This document shows positions 1 through 8,695 of a DNA stretch of 64,000 bases, in pieces (the first letter of the stretch is position 1; every line of letters starts with the position of its first letter). Position numbers and translations under genes: made by a program. Origin of the DNA: Proluteimonas flavola (GTDB lineage Bacteria; Pseudomonadota; Gammaproteobacteria; Xanthomonadales; Xanthomonadaceae); NCBI RefSeq assembly GCF_021191705.1, contig NZ_JAIWPU010000005.1, forward strand, positions 62,001 to 126,000, given 5' to 3'. The notes beneath the pieces were generated by a model, which saw nothing but the letters and a program-made list of their open reading frames with translations, searched no databases and was not told where the DNA came from.

Positions 1-761
1 CGAACGTCGCCCGCGACAAGGCCGAGCGCGAGTACCGCAAGGCGGAGAACGATCTGGCCACACTCAAGTCCGCGCTGGCGACGCTGCTCAGGAGTGGCGG
101 CGAGGTGCGCCCGGTGTCGCCGCTGTTCGTGTCCAGCGCGCCGCCGCGGCCGGTCGAGCATTTCGAGCAGGCTGCGCTGCGCCAGCAACCCAGGGTGGCC
201 GAGTTGCGGGCGATGCGCGCGCAGGCCGAAGCCGGCATCCGCGTCGAGCAGGCCAAGCTCAAGCCGCAGCTGTTCCTGTTCGGGCAATACGATTTCCGCC
301 GTCGCGACGCATTGATCAACGATCCGGATTGGGCATTCGGCGTGGGCCTGCGCTACACCTTCCTGTCGCCCAGCATGCGCCCGCTGCAGATCAGCGCGGC
401 ACGCGCGCGCCACGAGCAGGCCGATGCCGGCGTGCGCGAGGCCGAGCACCAGGTCCTGCTGGGGACGCGGCGCGCGTGGAACGATCTCGACAGTGCCCGC
501 CAGCAGTTCCTGCTGCTCGACAGCAGCATCGAGCAGGCACGCGAGAACCTGCGCCTGCAGGCATTGGCGTTCCGCGAGGGCCAGGCCACCTCGCTGGACG
601 TGATCGACGCGCGCCTGGCGCTGGGCGGGGCGCAGGTCGAGCGGGCGCAGGCGGCCTACCAGTACGACGTGGCGCTGGCACAACTATTGGAAGTGAGCGG
701 ACAGATGGACCAGTACGAGGCATTCGCCCTCGCCGCAGACCGGGTGATCGACGATGCGTGA
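1..761 (+). CDS. TolC-like outer membrane efflux protein, C-terminal part
   Basis: The reading frame is open to the left edge (first full codon at base 3), so the start lies outside the window. About 250 residues are visible, rich in Ala, Gln, Glu and Arg and predicted to be long helices. The visible portion has the alternating helical and strand layout of the TolC/OEP repeat: a stretch ending in an FLFGQYDF strand, then GLRYTFLSP, then another helical hairpin. Such proteins form the outer-membrane and periplasmic channel of tripartite exporters. The stop overlaps the ATG of the following HlyD-like gene (ATGCGTGA arrangement), so the two are co-translated. This context supports an export cassette. 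The substrate cannot be read from the sequence. Confidence 0.85.
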   Translation, partial: NVARDKAEREYRKAENDLATLKSALATLLRSGGEVRPVSPLFVSSAPPRPVEHFEQAALRQQPRVAELRAMRAQAEAGIRVEQAKLKPQLFLFGQYDFRRRDALINDPDWAFGVGLRYTFLSPSMRPLQISAARARHEQADAGVREAEHQVLLGTRRAWNDLDSARQQFLLLDSSIEQARENLRLQALAFREGQATSLDVIDARLALGGAQVERAQAAYQYDVALAQLLEVSGQMDQYEAFALAADRVIDDA

Positions 762-1776
762 CGGATTGCAGGACGACACGGCAGCGCCGCTGTCACGGAA
801 GCGGCAACGTGCGCTGGGCATCGGGGCGGCGCTGCTGGTGCTGGTCATCGTGCTGGGCATGTGGCTGGCATTCCGCGCGCCCCCGCAGCAGGTGCAAGGC
901 ATGGCGGACGCCGATGTCATCAACGTCTCGGCGAAGATCGCCGCACGCATCGCCACGCTGGAGGTGCGCGAGGGCGATCGGGTCGACGCCGGGCAGGTGC
1001 TGTTCACCCTCGACAGCCCCGAGGTGGCCGCCAGGGAACGCCAGGCCCAGGCGGCCCTGGACGCGGCGCGCGCGGTGGCCGGGAAGGCCGATGCCGGCGC
1101 GCGCGACGAGGAGATCCGCGCCGCCCGCGCCAACTGGCAACGCGCCCAGGCAGGCGCCGAACTGGCCACCAGCACGTATCGACGCGTCGAGACCCTCTAT
1201 GGCGAGGGCGTGATGACCCGCCAGAAACGCGACGAGGCCTGGGCCCAGGCCCGCAGTTCCGAGGCGCTGGCCGAGGCTGCGCGCGCGCAGTACGACCAGG
1301 CGCTGGCCGGCGCGCGCCCGGAGGATCGCCAAGCGGCGCAGGCGCAGGTGCGCCAGGCCGAGGGTGCGATGGCCGAAGTCGAATCCGCGCGTGAGGAAAC
1401 GCGCGGGCGGGCACCGGCGACGGCCGAGGTGGGCAAGCGCATGTCCGATGTCGGGGAACTGGTGCCGGCGGGGTATCCGGTGTTCACCCTGGTCGACATC
1501 GACCGGATGTGGGTGACGGTGAACCTGCGCGAATCGCAGATGCGCGACGTGCGCCCCGGCTACCGGATCGCCGGGGCGATCCCCGCGCTGGACGTGCGGG
1601 ACGTGGCGTTCGACGTGTACTTCGTCAGCCCGGCCGGCGATTACGCCACCTGGCGCGCGACGCGCGAATCGTCCGGTTACGACGTGCGCAGCTTCGAGGT
1701 GCGGCTGCGCCCGGTCGAGCCGGTCGACGGATTCCGACCCGGCATGAGCGTGTTGTTCGAATGGCCGAAGGGCTGA
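754..1776 (+). CDS. HlyD-family periplasmic adaptor (membrane fusion protein)
   Basis: This 340-residue protein has a cytoplasmic N-terminus, one membrane anchor at about residues 21-40, a lipoyl-type half (SAKIAARIATLEVREGDRVD), a long Ala/Gln/Glu coiled-coil hairpin at about 90-215, and the second lipoyl and barrel half with the typical SDVGELVPAGYPVFTLVD segment. This is the layout of adaptors such as EmrA/HlyD/YhiI, which connect an inner-membrane transporter to TolC. It overlaps the end of the TolC-like gene by 8 bases, and its own end overlaps the next permease gene by 16 bases. It therefore belongs to one operon of four genes. The family assignment is firm; the substrate is not known. 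Confidence 0.9.
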   Translation: MRDGLQDDTAAPLSRKRQRALGIGAALLVLVIVLGMWLAFRAPPQQVQGMADADVINVSAKIAARIATLEVREGDRVDAGQVLFTLDSPEVAARERQAQAALDAARAVAGKADAGARDEEIRAARANWQRAQAGAELATSTYRRVETLYGEGVMTRQKRDEAWAQARSSEALAEAARAQYDQALAGARPEDRQAAQAQVRQAEGAMAEVESAREETRGRAPATAEVGKRMSDVGELVPAGYPVFTLVDIDRMWVTVNLRESQMRDVRPGYRIAGAIPALDVRDVAFDVYFVSPAGDYATWRATRESSGYDVRSFEVRLRPVEPVDGFRPGMSVLFEWPKG

Positions 1777-2915
1777 TCCCGCGCCCCGGCTTCAAGACCG
1801 CCTGGCGGGCCGAGTGCGGGTACCTGCGGCGCAGTCGCTGGGATCTGGCCTTCGTCACGGTGTTGCCGCTGGCGGTCCTGGTCGTCATGGCGTGGCTGTT
1901 GTCGGCCGGCGGCATGCGTGCGCTGCCGGTCGCGGTGGTGGACCAGGACCGCTCGCCCGACAGCCGGCTGCTGCTGCGCATGCTCGACGCGAGTCCCGGC
2001 GTGTCCGTGGTTGCCCAGCCCGATACGCCGGATGCCGCGTTTTCCCTGGTGCGACGACTCGACGCGTTTGCGGTGGTCGTGGTGCCGCGGGATTTCACCC
2101 GGCGGATGCGCCGCGGCGAAGCGGTGGCGGTGCTGGTGCACTACAACGCGAGTTACCTGGCCAGCGGCCAGTCGGCGATGCGTGACATCGACGACGCGGT
2201 CGGCGCCTTCAACGCGCGCATGCTGCCCGAGCGGCTCGGCGCGCAGTTGGGGCCTGCGCGATTGCGGGCCGCGCCCATCGCCGCCCAGGCCACCGTGCTG
2301 TTCAACCCGGGGCGTAGCTATGCACTGTTCCTGCTGCCGCTGGTGGCGGCTGCAGTGCTGTCGCTGTGCGGCGTGCTGGCGATGACAGTCGCAACGGGGC
2401 GCGAGCTGCGCGACGGGGGCGCTGCCACCTGGCTGGGTGATCGACCGTTCCCCGCAATCGTCGGCAAGCTGCTGCCCTACGTGCTGCTGTTCTCCGCCTA
2501 TGGCCTGATCTTTGCGCTCTGGGTGGCGCATACGCATGGGCGCGGGCCTGCGGGCAGCGTGGCCCTGCTGGCGCTGGGCCAAGTGCTGTTGCACCTGGCC
2601 GGTGGCGGCCTGGCATTGCTGTTCGTGGGCGTGACCCGTGACCTGGGCTCGGCGCTGTCGGCGGTGGGATTGATGGTGGGCACCGCGCTTGCGTTCACCG
2701 GCACCACGTTCCCGCTGATCGATGCGCCGGCGTTCGTGCGGATCTGGAGCGCAATGCTGCCGCTGACGGCATACCTCGACCTGCAGATGCAGCAGTTGCT
2801 GATGGGCGTGCCGGCGCGGCACGCATGGCGACCGGTGCTGGCGTTGCTGGCGGTGGCGCTCGTGGCCGGCGGTGTGGGCGCGTGGCGCCTGCGCGCCGCG
2901 GTGCGCACGTCGTGA
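1761..2915 (+). CDS. ABC-2 type membrane permease (first of a pair)
   Basis: The start is taken at the ATG inside the end of the HlyD gene (MAEGLIPRPG), giving 384 residues; longer in-frame versions would run far into that gene. The layout is that of ABC-2 permeases of the YhhJ/YbhS/YbhR kind: one membrane helix near residues 30-50, a large external domain opening with LPVAVVDQDRSPDSR, then five hydrophobic helices in the C-terminal half. It is a paralogue of the next gene, which has the same ALPVVVVDQDHS opening. ABC-2 permeases need a separate ATPase subunit, and none is encoded here or downstream. The pair probably forms the inner-membrane channel used by the adjacent HlyD and TolC-like proteins. 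Confidence 0.85.
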   Translation: MAEGLIPRPGFKTAWRAECGYLRRSRWDLAFVTVLPLAVLVVMAWLLSAGGMRALPVAVVDQDRSPDSRLLLRMLDASPGVSVVAQPDTPDAAFSLVRRLDAFAVVVVPRDFTRRMRRGEAVAVLVHYNASYLASGQSAMRDIDDAVGAFNARMLPERLGAQLGPARLRAAPIAAQATVLFNPGRSYALFLLPLVAAAVLSLCGVLAMTVATGRELRDGGAATWLGDRPFPAIVGKLLPYVLLFSAYGLIFALWVAHTHGRGPAGSVALLALGQVLLHLAGGGLALLFVGVTRDLGSALSAVGLMVGTALAFTGTTFPLIDAPAFVRIWSAMLPLTAYLDLQMQQLLMGVPARHAWRPVLALLAVALVAGGVGAWRLRAAVRTS

Positions 2916-4051
2916 CCGGCCTGCGGGACAGTTTTTCGCAGACGCTGCGCGCCATCGCCGGCGATCGCTACGCGATGGTCGCCATGATCGGCGCCGTGCT
3001 GCTGTACTCGGTGTTCTACCCGTCCGCCTACCGTCACCAGGTGGCAGGCAACCTGCCGGTCGTCGTCGTCGACCAGGATCACAGCCGCACCAGTCGCGCC
3101 CTGCTGCAGCGGGTGGACGCGCTGCGCGAGGTGCGAATCACCGCCGGCGCGCCCGATCTGCCGTCCGCGCGTCGCTTGCTGGAGGCGGGCGATGCCGAGG
3201 CCATCGTGCTGCTGCCGCCCGGCTTCGAGCGCGACATCCTGCGGGGCGGGCAAGGGCAGGTGGTGCTGCTGGGCAACGGTGCGTACCTGGGACGCTCGGC
3301 GACCGCGCTGGGCGGCATCGCCGAGGCGGTGACCGCGTTTGCGCGCGAAGCCGCCACCACCCAGGCCGGCTTCATAGGCATACCGGCATCGCCACCGGTA
3401 CAGGTGGTGCACCGGCCGCTGTTCAATACCCGGGAAGGCTACGGCAGCAGCATCGTGTCGGGCGTGTCGGAGTTGATCGTGCACCAGACGCTGCTGCTGG
3501 GCATGGGTGTGCTGCTGGGGACGCGGCGGCAGGCGCTGGGCCGGCGCCTGCAGTTCGCCGGCCGCGCGTTGCTGGGCATGGCGGCCGCGTTCTGGGTGAT
3601 CGGGCTCGGCGGCCTGCTGTTCTATGCCGGCTTTACCGCGTGGGCGCAGGACTATCCACGTGGCGGCAACCTGCCGGGCCTGCTGCTGGCCGGTGGCCTG
3701 TTCGTCGCGGCGACGGTCGCGTTCGGTCTGTGCGTGGGCAGCCTGTTCGACAACCGCGAACGCGCGTTCCAGTACGTCACCGCGGTCTCCATTCCGCTGT
3801 TCTTCCTGTCCGGCCTGAGCTGGCCGGCTGCGATGTCGCCACCGGCGCTGGTGGCGCTGTCCGGACTGTTGCCGATCGCGCCGGGGATGAGTGCGGTGGT
3901 GCGTGCGAACCAAATGGGTGCGTCGTTCGCGGAACTGGCGCCGGACCTGTTGAACCTCGCGGCGTTGACGGTGCTGTATGGCCTCGTCGCCGCCTGGCGC
4001 TTCCGCGTGGCAGCACCGCCAACCGGGGCGACTTCAGGCGGCGCGCGGTAG
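2912..4051 (+). CDS. ABC-2 type membrane permease (second of a pair)
   Basis: The start is a GTG overlapping the TGA of the preceding permease by four bases (GTGA), which favours translational coupling and gives 379 residues. The same architecture is visible: an N-terminal helix (YAMVAMIGAVLLYSVFY), an external domain starting NLPVVVVDQDHSRTSR, and five or six C-terminal helices including the FFLSGLSWP segment common in ABC-2 permeases. Together with the previous gene it should form a heterodimeric channel. The operon appears to end here, because the next gene has its own function and starts 9 bases later. Co-transcription with that gene is possible. Confidence 0.85.
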   Translation: MTGLRDSFSQTLRAIAGDRYAMVAMIGAVLLYSVFYPSAYRHQVAGNLPVVVVDQDHSRTSRALLQRVDALREVRITAGAPDLPSARRLLEAGDAEAIVLLPPGFERDILRGGQGQVVLLGNGAYLGRSATALGGIAEAVTAFAREAATTQAGFIGIPASPPVQVVHRPLFNTREGYGSSIVSGVSELIVHQTLLLGMGVLLGTRRQALGRRLQFAGRALLGMAAAFWVIGLGGLLFYAGFTAWAQDYPRGGNLPGLLLAGGLFVAATVAFGLCVGSLFDNRERAFQYVTAVSIPLFFLSGLSWPAAMSPPALVALSGLLPIAPGMSAVVRANQMGASFAELAPDLLNLAALTVLYGLVAAWRFRVAAPPTGATSGGAR

Positions 4052-4060
4052 CATCGGGCG

Positions 4061-5110
4061 ATGGACTCATTGACCCAGATCGTGCTCGGCGCATCGGTCG
4101 CCGCCGCCATCGTGCCCGCCGCCCATCGACGCGCCGCGCTCGCGGCCGGCGCCGTACTCGGCACCCTGCCGGACCTCGACGGCATTCCGATCGCGCTGAT
4201 GACCGACGATCCGGTCCTGCGGATGACGCTGCATCGCGGGTTGACGCATTCGTTGCTGGTGCTGCCGTTGATCGCCGCCGCGATCTGGTGGCTGTTCAAG
4301 CGATTCGGCAAGGGCCGCGTCGCCGAATCGCCGGTGCGCTGGTTCTGGGCGATCGCGCTGGCGCTGATCACGCATCCGCTGCTCGATGCGTTCACCGTCT
4401 ACGGCACGCAGCTGTGGTGGCCGCTGAAGCCGCCGCCAGCGATGTGGTCGAGCGTCTTCATCATCGATCCGCTCTACACGGTGTGGCTGCTGATCGGTGT
4501 GCTCGTCGCCGCGTTCGCCGGCCCGCGCCTGATCGCCGGCCGTCTGATCGCCGCCGGACTCATGTTGAGCACGGCGTATCTGGGCTGGTCGTTGGTGGCC
4601 AAGACGCTGGTCGACCGCGAGGCCGATCGGGCGCTGGTCGCGATGGGCCTCGGCGACGCGCCGCGGTTCTCGGTCCCGATGCCGGCCAACACCGTGCTGT
4701 GGCGCGTCGTCGCGATGACCGACGATGGCTACGTCGAAGGCTTCCGCTCGCTGGCGGTCGATCGTGGCCCGATGCAGTTCGCCGCGTATCCCTCCGATGT
4801 CGCCGCGCTGCGCGAGAACGCGGGCCTGCCCGCGGTGCAGCGGCTGGCCTGGTTCAACCGCGGCTTCATGGGCGCGGCGGTCGCGGGCGGCACGTTGCAG
4901 CTCAGCGATCTGCGGATGGGCAACGAACCGGACTATTTCTTCCGCTTCGCCGTCGCGCAGCGCACAGGTGAAGGCTGGCAGTCGCTGCCGCCGGTGCAGG
5001 CGCCGATGGCGCGCGACATCGCGGCGACATGGAACGCCACCTGGGCGCGCATCTGGCACGCGCCGGCAGCGCCCGGCTTGGGAGCAGAGGCGGCAGTCGG
5101 TACGCATTGA
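4061..5110 (+). CDS. YdjM-like membrane-bound metal-dependent hydrolase family protein
   Basis: This 349-residue protein opens MDSLTQIVLG and carries PDLD (residues 37-40) and HRGLTHS (58-64), the signature of the YdjM/DUF457 family of predicted membrane-bound metal-dependent hydrolases. Hydrophobic helices follow in the first half (LLVLPLIAAAIWWL, FWAIALALITHPLL, a second ITHPLLDAF metal-type motif, and YTVWLLIGVLVAAFAG). The C-terminal third, after about residue 190, is soluble and less conserved. The E. coli member YdjM is LexA-regulated, but no SOS box was seen here. The biochemical activity of the family is not established. The gene lies 9 bases after the exporter permease. Confidence 0.8.
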   Translation: MDSLTQIVLGASVAAAIVPAAHRRAALAAGAVLGTLPDLDGIPIALMTDDPVLRMTLHRGLTHSLLVLPLIAAAIWWLFKRFGKGRVAESPVRWFWAIALALITHPLLDAFTVYGTQLWWPLKPPPAMWSSVFIIDPLYTVWLLIGVLVAAFAGPRLIAGRLIAAGLMLSTAYLGWSLVAKTLVDREADRALVAMGLGDAPRFSVPMPANTVLWRVVAMTDDGYVEGFRSLAVDRGPMQFAAYPSDVAALRENAGLPAVQRLAWFNRGFMGAAVAGGTLQLSDLRMGNEPDYFFRFAVAQRTGEGWQSLPPVQAPMARDIAATWNATWARIWHAPAAPGLGAEAAVGTH

Positions 5111-5131
5111 AGCGACCGCCGCGCGCAGACC

Positions 5132-5212
5132 CGTGGGAGCGTGCTTGCACGCGAGTCCGGATCGCGCTCCGTCGTGGAGATGCCCGGAATCGCGGCCAAG
5201 GCCGCTCCCACG
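5132..5212. repeat. REP-like palindromic repeat with terminal CGTGGGAGC arms
   Basis: The segment begins CGTGGGAGC and ends GCTCCCACG (perfect terminal inverted repeats). Two inner hairpins lie between the arms: GTGCTTGCAC, and one built on CGCGGCCAAGGCCG. It fills most of the gap between the convergent YdjM-like gene and dusB. The GTGGGAGC core is the one found in REP elements of pseudomonads and xanthomonads, which are thought to be mobilised by RAYT transposases. It could also act as a bidirectional transcription stop, although no T-run is present. Confidence 0.7.
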
Positions 5213-5247
5213 TCAGGTACCTCGCGTGCTTCTGCGGGAAGTCCGCG

Positions 5248-6243
5248 TCAGGCGGCGCGCGCGTCCGCGACATCGCCGGCCACCAGCGCATCGAAGTAGT
5301 CGCGGGTCAGCGCGAGTTGCGCCTCGGCGGTCTCGGCGCGGTTGACCACGCTGCGGAAGGCGGCGTTCTCGGGGCGATCCTTTGCGTACCAGCCCAGATG
5401 CTTGCGCGCGATGCGTACGCCGGACGTCTCGCCGTAGAACGCGTGCAGCGCTTCGAGATGGCCGAGCAGGATGTCGCGGATCTCGGCCAGCGATGGCGGC
5501 GGCAGATGCGTGCCGGTGGCGAGGAAATGCGCGATCTCGCGGAAGATCCACGGCCGGCCCTGCGCGGCGCGGCCCACCATCACCGCATCCACACCGGTCT
5601 GGCGCAGCACCGCCAGCGCCTTGTCCGGCGAATCGATGTCGCCGTTGGCCAGGACCGGAATCGACAGCGCGGACTTGATCGCGGCGATCGTGTCGTACTC
5701 GGCGGTGCCGGTGTAGTGCTGGTCGCGGGTGCGGCCGTGCACCGCGAGCGCGGCGATGCCGGCGTCCTGCGCGATGCGCGCGATGGCCGGGGCATTGCGA
5801 TGCCCGGCGCACCAGCCGGTGCGGATCTTCAGCGTCACCGGCACGTCGACCGCGCGCACCACCGCCTCGAGGATGCGCGCCACCAGCGCCTCGTCCTGCA
5901 TCAGCGCCGAGCCGGCCCAGGCGTTGCAGACCTTCTTCGCCGGGCAGCCCATGTTGATGTCGATGATCTGCGCGCCGTGGTCGACGTTGTAGCGGGCGGC
6001 GTCGGCCAGCATCGCCGGCTCGGTGCCGGCGATCTGCACGCCCACCGGCGCGGGCTCGCCGTCGTGATCCATGCGCCGCAGCGACTTCCCGGTCTGCCAG
6101 AAACGCGGGTCGCTGATCGTCATCTCCGACATCGCCAGGCCCGCGCCCAGCCGCTTGCACAGCTGCCGGAACGGCTTGTCGGTGACGCCGGCCATCGGGG
6201 CCAGGACCACGTTCGGTTCGATGCGGTAGGGACCGATCTGCAT
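5248..6243 (-). CDS. dusB: tRNA-dihydrouridine synthase B
   Basis: This 331-residue flavoenzyme has a TIM-barrel Dus fold and reduces uridine to dihydrouridine in the D-loop of tRNAs using FMN and NADPH. Visible family marks are APMAGVTDKPFR (15-26), DINMGCPAKKVCN with the catalytic cysteine at 100, the KIRTGW segment, VHGRTRDQHYTG, and VMVGRAAQGRPWIF near the phosphate-binding end of the barrel. The GPYRIEPNVVLAPMAG start is characteristic of DusB rather than DusA or DusC. In enterobacteria dusB precedes fis; here fis is absent and the upstream neighbour is a ribokinase-like gene 63 bases away. Confidence 0.95.
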   Translation of the reverse strand: MQIGPYRIEPNVVLAPMAGVTDKPFRQLCKRLGAGLAMSEMTISDPRFWQTGKSLRRMDHDGEPAPVGVQIAGTEPAMLADAARYNVDHGAQIIDINMGCPAKKVCNAWAGSALMQDEALVARILEAVVRAVDVPVTLKIRTGWCAGHRNAPAIARIAQDAGIAALAVHGRTRDQHYTGTAEYDTIAAIKSALSIPVLANGDIDSPDKALAVLRQTGVDAVMVGRAAQGRPWIFREIAHFLATGTHLPPPSLAEIRDILLGHLEALHAFYGETSGVRIARKHLGWYAKDRPENAAFRSVVNRAETAEAQLALTRDYFDALVAGDVADARAA

Positions 6244-6306
6244 GCCGCCATTGTCGCCGATCGGCGGAATGCGGTGATCCGAGTCCGCGCCTGGCCAGTG
6301 GGGCGT

Positions 6307-7263
6307 TCAGCCGCCCGCGGCGAGCCGCGGCATCGCCAGCGCCGCGCCGACATGCTCGGTCGACAGGCCGGCGTAGCGGTTGGCGAAGCGCACATGCTCG
6401 GCGAACGGATGCGCGTGCGCGGCGGCGTAGGCCGCGGCGAGGGCGCCGTTGAACGCATCGCCGGCGCCGGTCGTGTCGACGGGCTCCACCTTGTCGGCGG
6501 CCACGCGATAGAACGGCGTGTCGTCGCCACGCAGCAGGTCTTCGCGGTGCGAGACGAACGCACCGGCGGCGCCGAGGGTGATCACCACGGTACCGCGCGG
6601 CACCAGGGTGCGGCACAGGCGGTGCAGTTGCGCATCGGGCGTGCCGGCGATCGCGTCGCTGTCGATGCGGTGGCTGGTGTGGCGCTCCAGCAGCGCGGCG
6701 AACTCGGTCTCGTTCGGAGTCAGGATGTCGGCCGCGACCAGCAGCTCGCGCAGGCACTGCGCGTTGGCCGGCGCCGGGTTGAGCATCGTGATCGTGCCGG
6801 CCGCGCGCGCCAGGCGCATCGCTTCGAGCACGCTGTCGAGCGGCGATTCCAGCTGCGACAGCAATACGCGCGCGCCGGAGAGCGCCGCGGCCTGGCGGCC
6901 CAGCCACGCGACGCTGAGATCGGCATTGGCGCCGGCGCCGATGACGATGGTGTTGTGGCCCGATTCGTCGACGTAGATGCCGGCGGTGCCGGTCGGCTGG
7001 GCGCTGTCCTGCACGTGCAGGTCGATACCGTCGGCCTCGGCCAACGCACGCGCCTGTCGGCCGCCGTCATCGTTGCCCAGCGCGCACAGGAAGCCGGTGT
7101 CGGCACCTGCGCGCGCGGCGGCGACGGCCTGGTTGAAGCCCTTGCCGCCGGGACCGGTGTGGTAGCGACCGGTCAGCGTTTCGCCCAGGCGCGGCAGCGT
7201 GGCGCAGTTCCAGACATGGTCGACATTGAACGACCCGACGACGACGACATGGCTCACGCGCAC
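6307..7263 (-). CDS. rbsK: Ribokinase-like PfkB-family carbohydrate kinase
   Basis: This 318-residue kinase has the PfkB family marks: GSFNVDHVW near the start, the GG-KGFNQA substrate motif (39-46), LTPNETE, and the DTTGAGDAFNGAL signature, with the catalytic base at D269. It most resembles ribokinase, which phosphorylates D-ribose at O5. The start is a GTG. A second in-frame GTG two codons later is better spaced from the AGGGG ribosome-binding site, so the true start may be base 7257. It follows a CNT nucleoside transporter by 46 bases on the same strand, which suggests uptake of nucleosides and use of the ribose moiety. No nucleosidase is nearby. Confidence 0.85.
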   Translation of the reverse strand: MRVSHVVVVGSFNVDHVWNCATLPRLGETLTGRYHTGPGGKGFNQAVAAARAGADTGFLCALGNDDGGRQARALAEADGIDLHVQDSAQPTGTAGIYVDESGHNTIVIGAGANADLSVAWLGRQAAALSGARVLLSQLESPLDSVLEAMRLARAAGTITMLNPAPANAQCLRELLVAADILTPNETEFAALLERHTSHRIDSDAIAGTPDAQLHRLCRTLVPRGTVVITLGAAGAFVSHREDLLRGDDTPFYRVAADKVEPVDTTGAGDAFNGALAAAYAAAHAHPFAEHVRFANRYAGLSTEHVGAALAMPRLAAGG

Positions 7264-7309
7264 ATTCCCCTGATCCGCATCTGTTCGCGCGACATCCGAA
7301 ACACCGAGA

Positions 7310-8608
7310 TCATGCGCCGACGTAGGTCAGCACGCCGGCGATGGTCGCGGTCATCAGCGTCGCGATCGTGCCGCCGAGCACGGCGCGCAAGCCGAAGCGC
7401 GCGAGATCCTGGCGCCGGTCCGGCGCAAGCCCGCCGATGCCGCCGATCTGGATCGCGATCGAACTGAAATTGGCGAAGCCGCACAACGCGTAGGTCGCGA
7501 TCAGGCGGCCCTGCTCGCTGAGCACCACGCCGTCGACACGGCCGTTGACGATATCGGCCAGTTGCAGGTATGCGACGAATTCGTTGATGACGATCTTCTG
7601 GCCGATCAGCGAACCGACCACCGACGCGTCCTGCCACGGCACGCCGATCAGCCAGGCGATCGGGGCCAGCACGAAGCCGAAGATCGTCGCCAGATTGGTC
7701 GGCTTGCCGATCGCTTCGGCCAGGCCGGTGACTTCGCCGATCCATTCCAGCGGGTAGTTCACCATCGCGATCAGCGCGATGAAGGCCAGCAGCATCGCGC
7801 CGATGTTCAGCGCCAGGCGCAGGCCGTCGCCGGCCCCCGCGGCTGCGGCGTCGATGATGTTGCTGGTGGTCTTCTCGACCTCCATCTTTACCGTGCCGCG
7901 GGTCAGCGGCTCGCCGGTTTCGGGAATCAGGATCTTGGCGATCACCAGCGTCGCCGGGGCGGCCATGATCGACGCGGCCAGCAGATGCTTGGCGTAGAAG
8001 GCCTGTTCTTCCGGATTGCCGCCGCCGAGCATGCCGACGTACGCGGCCAGCACGCCGCCGGCGATGTGCGCCATGCCGCCGATCATCATCGTGATGAGTT
8101 CGGACTCGGTCATGCGCGAGATGTAAGGGCGTACGGTCAGCGGCGCTTCGGTCTGGCCGATGAAGACGCTGGCGCAGACGCTGGTGGTCTCGGCGCCCGA
8201 CACGCGCATCACCCTGGTGATCGCCGAGGCCATGATCCGCACGATGAACTGCATGATGCCCAGGTGGTACATCACGCCCATCAGCGCGGCGAAGAAAATG
8301 ATCGTCGGCAGCACCTGGAAGGCGAAGATGAAGCCGTAGGTCTCGATGTTCATCAGGCTGCCGAAGATGAACTCCGAGCCGGCGTTGACGAACGAAAGAA
8401 TCTTGACGAAGCCGTGACCGAGGGCGTCGAACACCTCGCGGCCACCGGGTACGCGCAGCACGACGGCGGCGAACGCGATCTGCAGCGTCACGCCGGTGGC
8501 GACCAGTTTCCAGTCGACCCTGCGCTTGTTGTTGGAGAACAGCCACGTGATCGCGAGCAGCACGGCCAGTCCGAACAGGCCGAAGCCGATCCGCGTCAAG
8601 TCATCCAT
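7310..8608 (-). CDS. nupC: Concentrative nucleoside transporter (NupC/CNT family)
   Basis: The start is the ATG giving MDDLTRIGFG, preceded by a GGGGG ribosome-binding site, for 432 residues. The protein is almost entirely hydrophobic helices and carries CNT hallmarks: the QVLPTIIFF segment, GQTEAPL (nucleoside-binding helix), and the C-terminal ICGFANFSSIAIQIGG-type segment, here CGFANFSSIAIQIGG. CNT proteins import nucleosides with H+ or Na+. It is the first gene of a leftward unit with the ribokinase-like gene. The exact nucleoside preference cannot be told from sequence alone. Confidence 0.9.
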   Translation of the reverse strand: MDDLTRIGFGLFGLAVLLAITWLFSNNKRRVDWKLVATGVTLQIAFAAVVLRVPGGREVFDALGHGFVKILSFVNAGSEFIFGSLMNIETYGFIFAFQVLPTIIFFAALMGVMYHLGIMQFIVRIMASAITRVMRVSGAETTSVCASVFIGQTEAPLTVRPYISRMTESELITMMIGGMAHIAGGVLAAYVGMLGGGNPEEQAFYAKHLLAASIMAAPATLVIAKILIPETGEPLTRGTVKMEVEKTTSNIIDAAAAGAGDGLRLALNIGAMLLAFIALIAMVNYPLEWIGEVTGLAEAIGKPTNLATIFGFVLAPIAWLIGVPWQDASVVGSLIGQKIVINEFVAYLQLADIVNGRVDGVVLSEQGRLIATYALCGFANFSSIAIQIGGIGGLAPDRRQDLARFGLRAVLGGTIATLMTATIAGVLTYVGA

Positions 8609-8695
8609 CGTGGCCCCCGGGCCATCCGCCAAGTCGCGCAGCCTAGTGCAGCGGGCCGGTCCGGGCAACCACAGCCCCTATGAAAACGCCGTCGT

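Noticed and set aside
5029-7467. An 812-codon open frame antisense to dusB and the ribokinase-like gene
   Set aside because: It is an artefact of high GC and codon bias; its translation is low in hydrophobic order and no family is recognisable, while the opposite strand encodes two clear enzymes.
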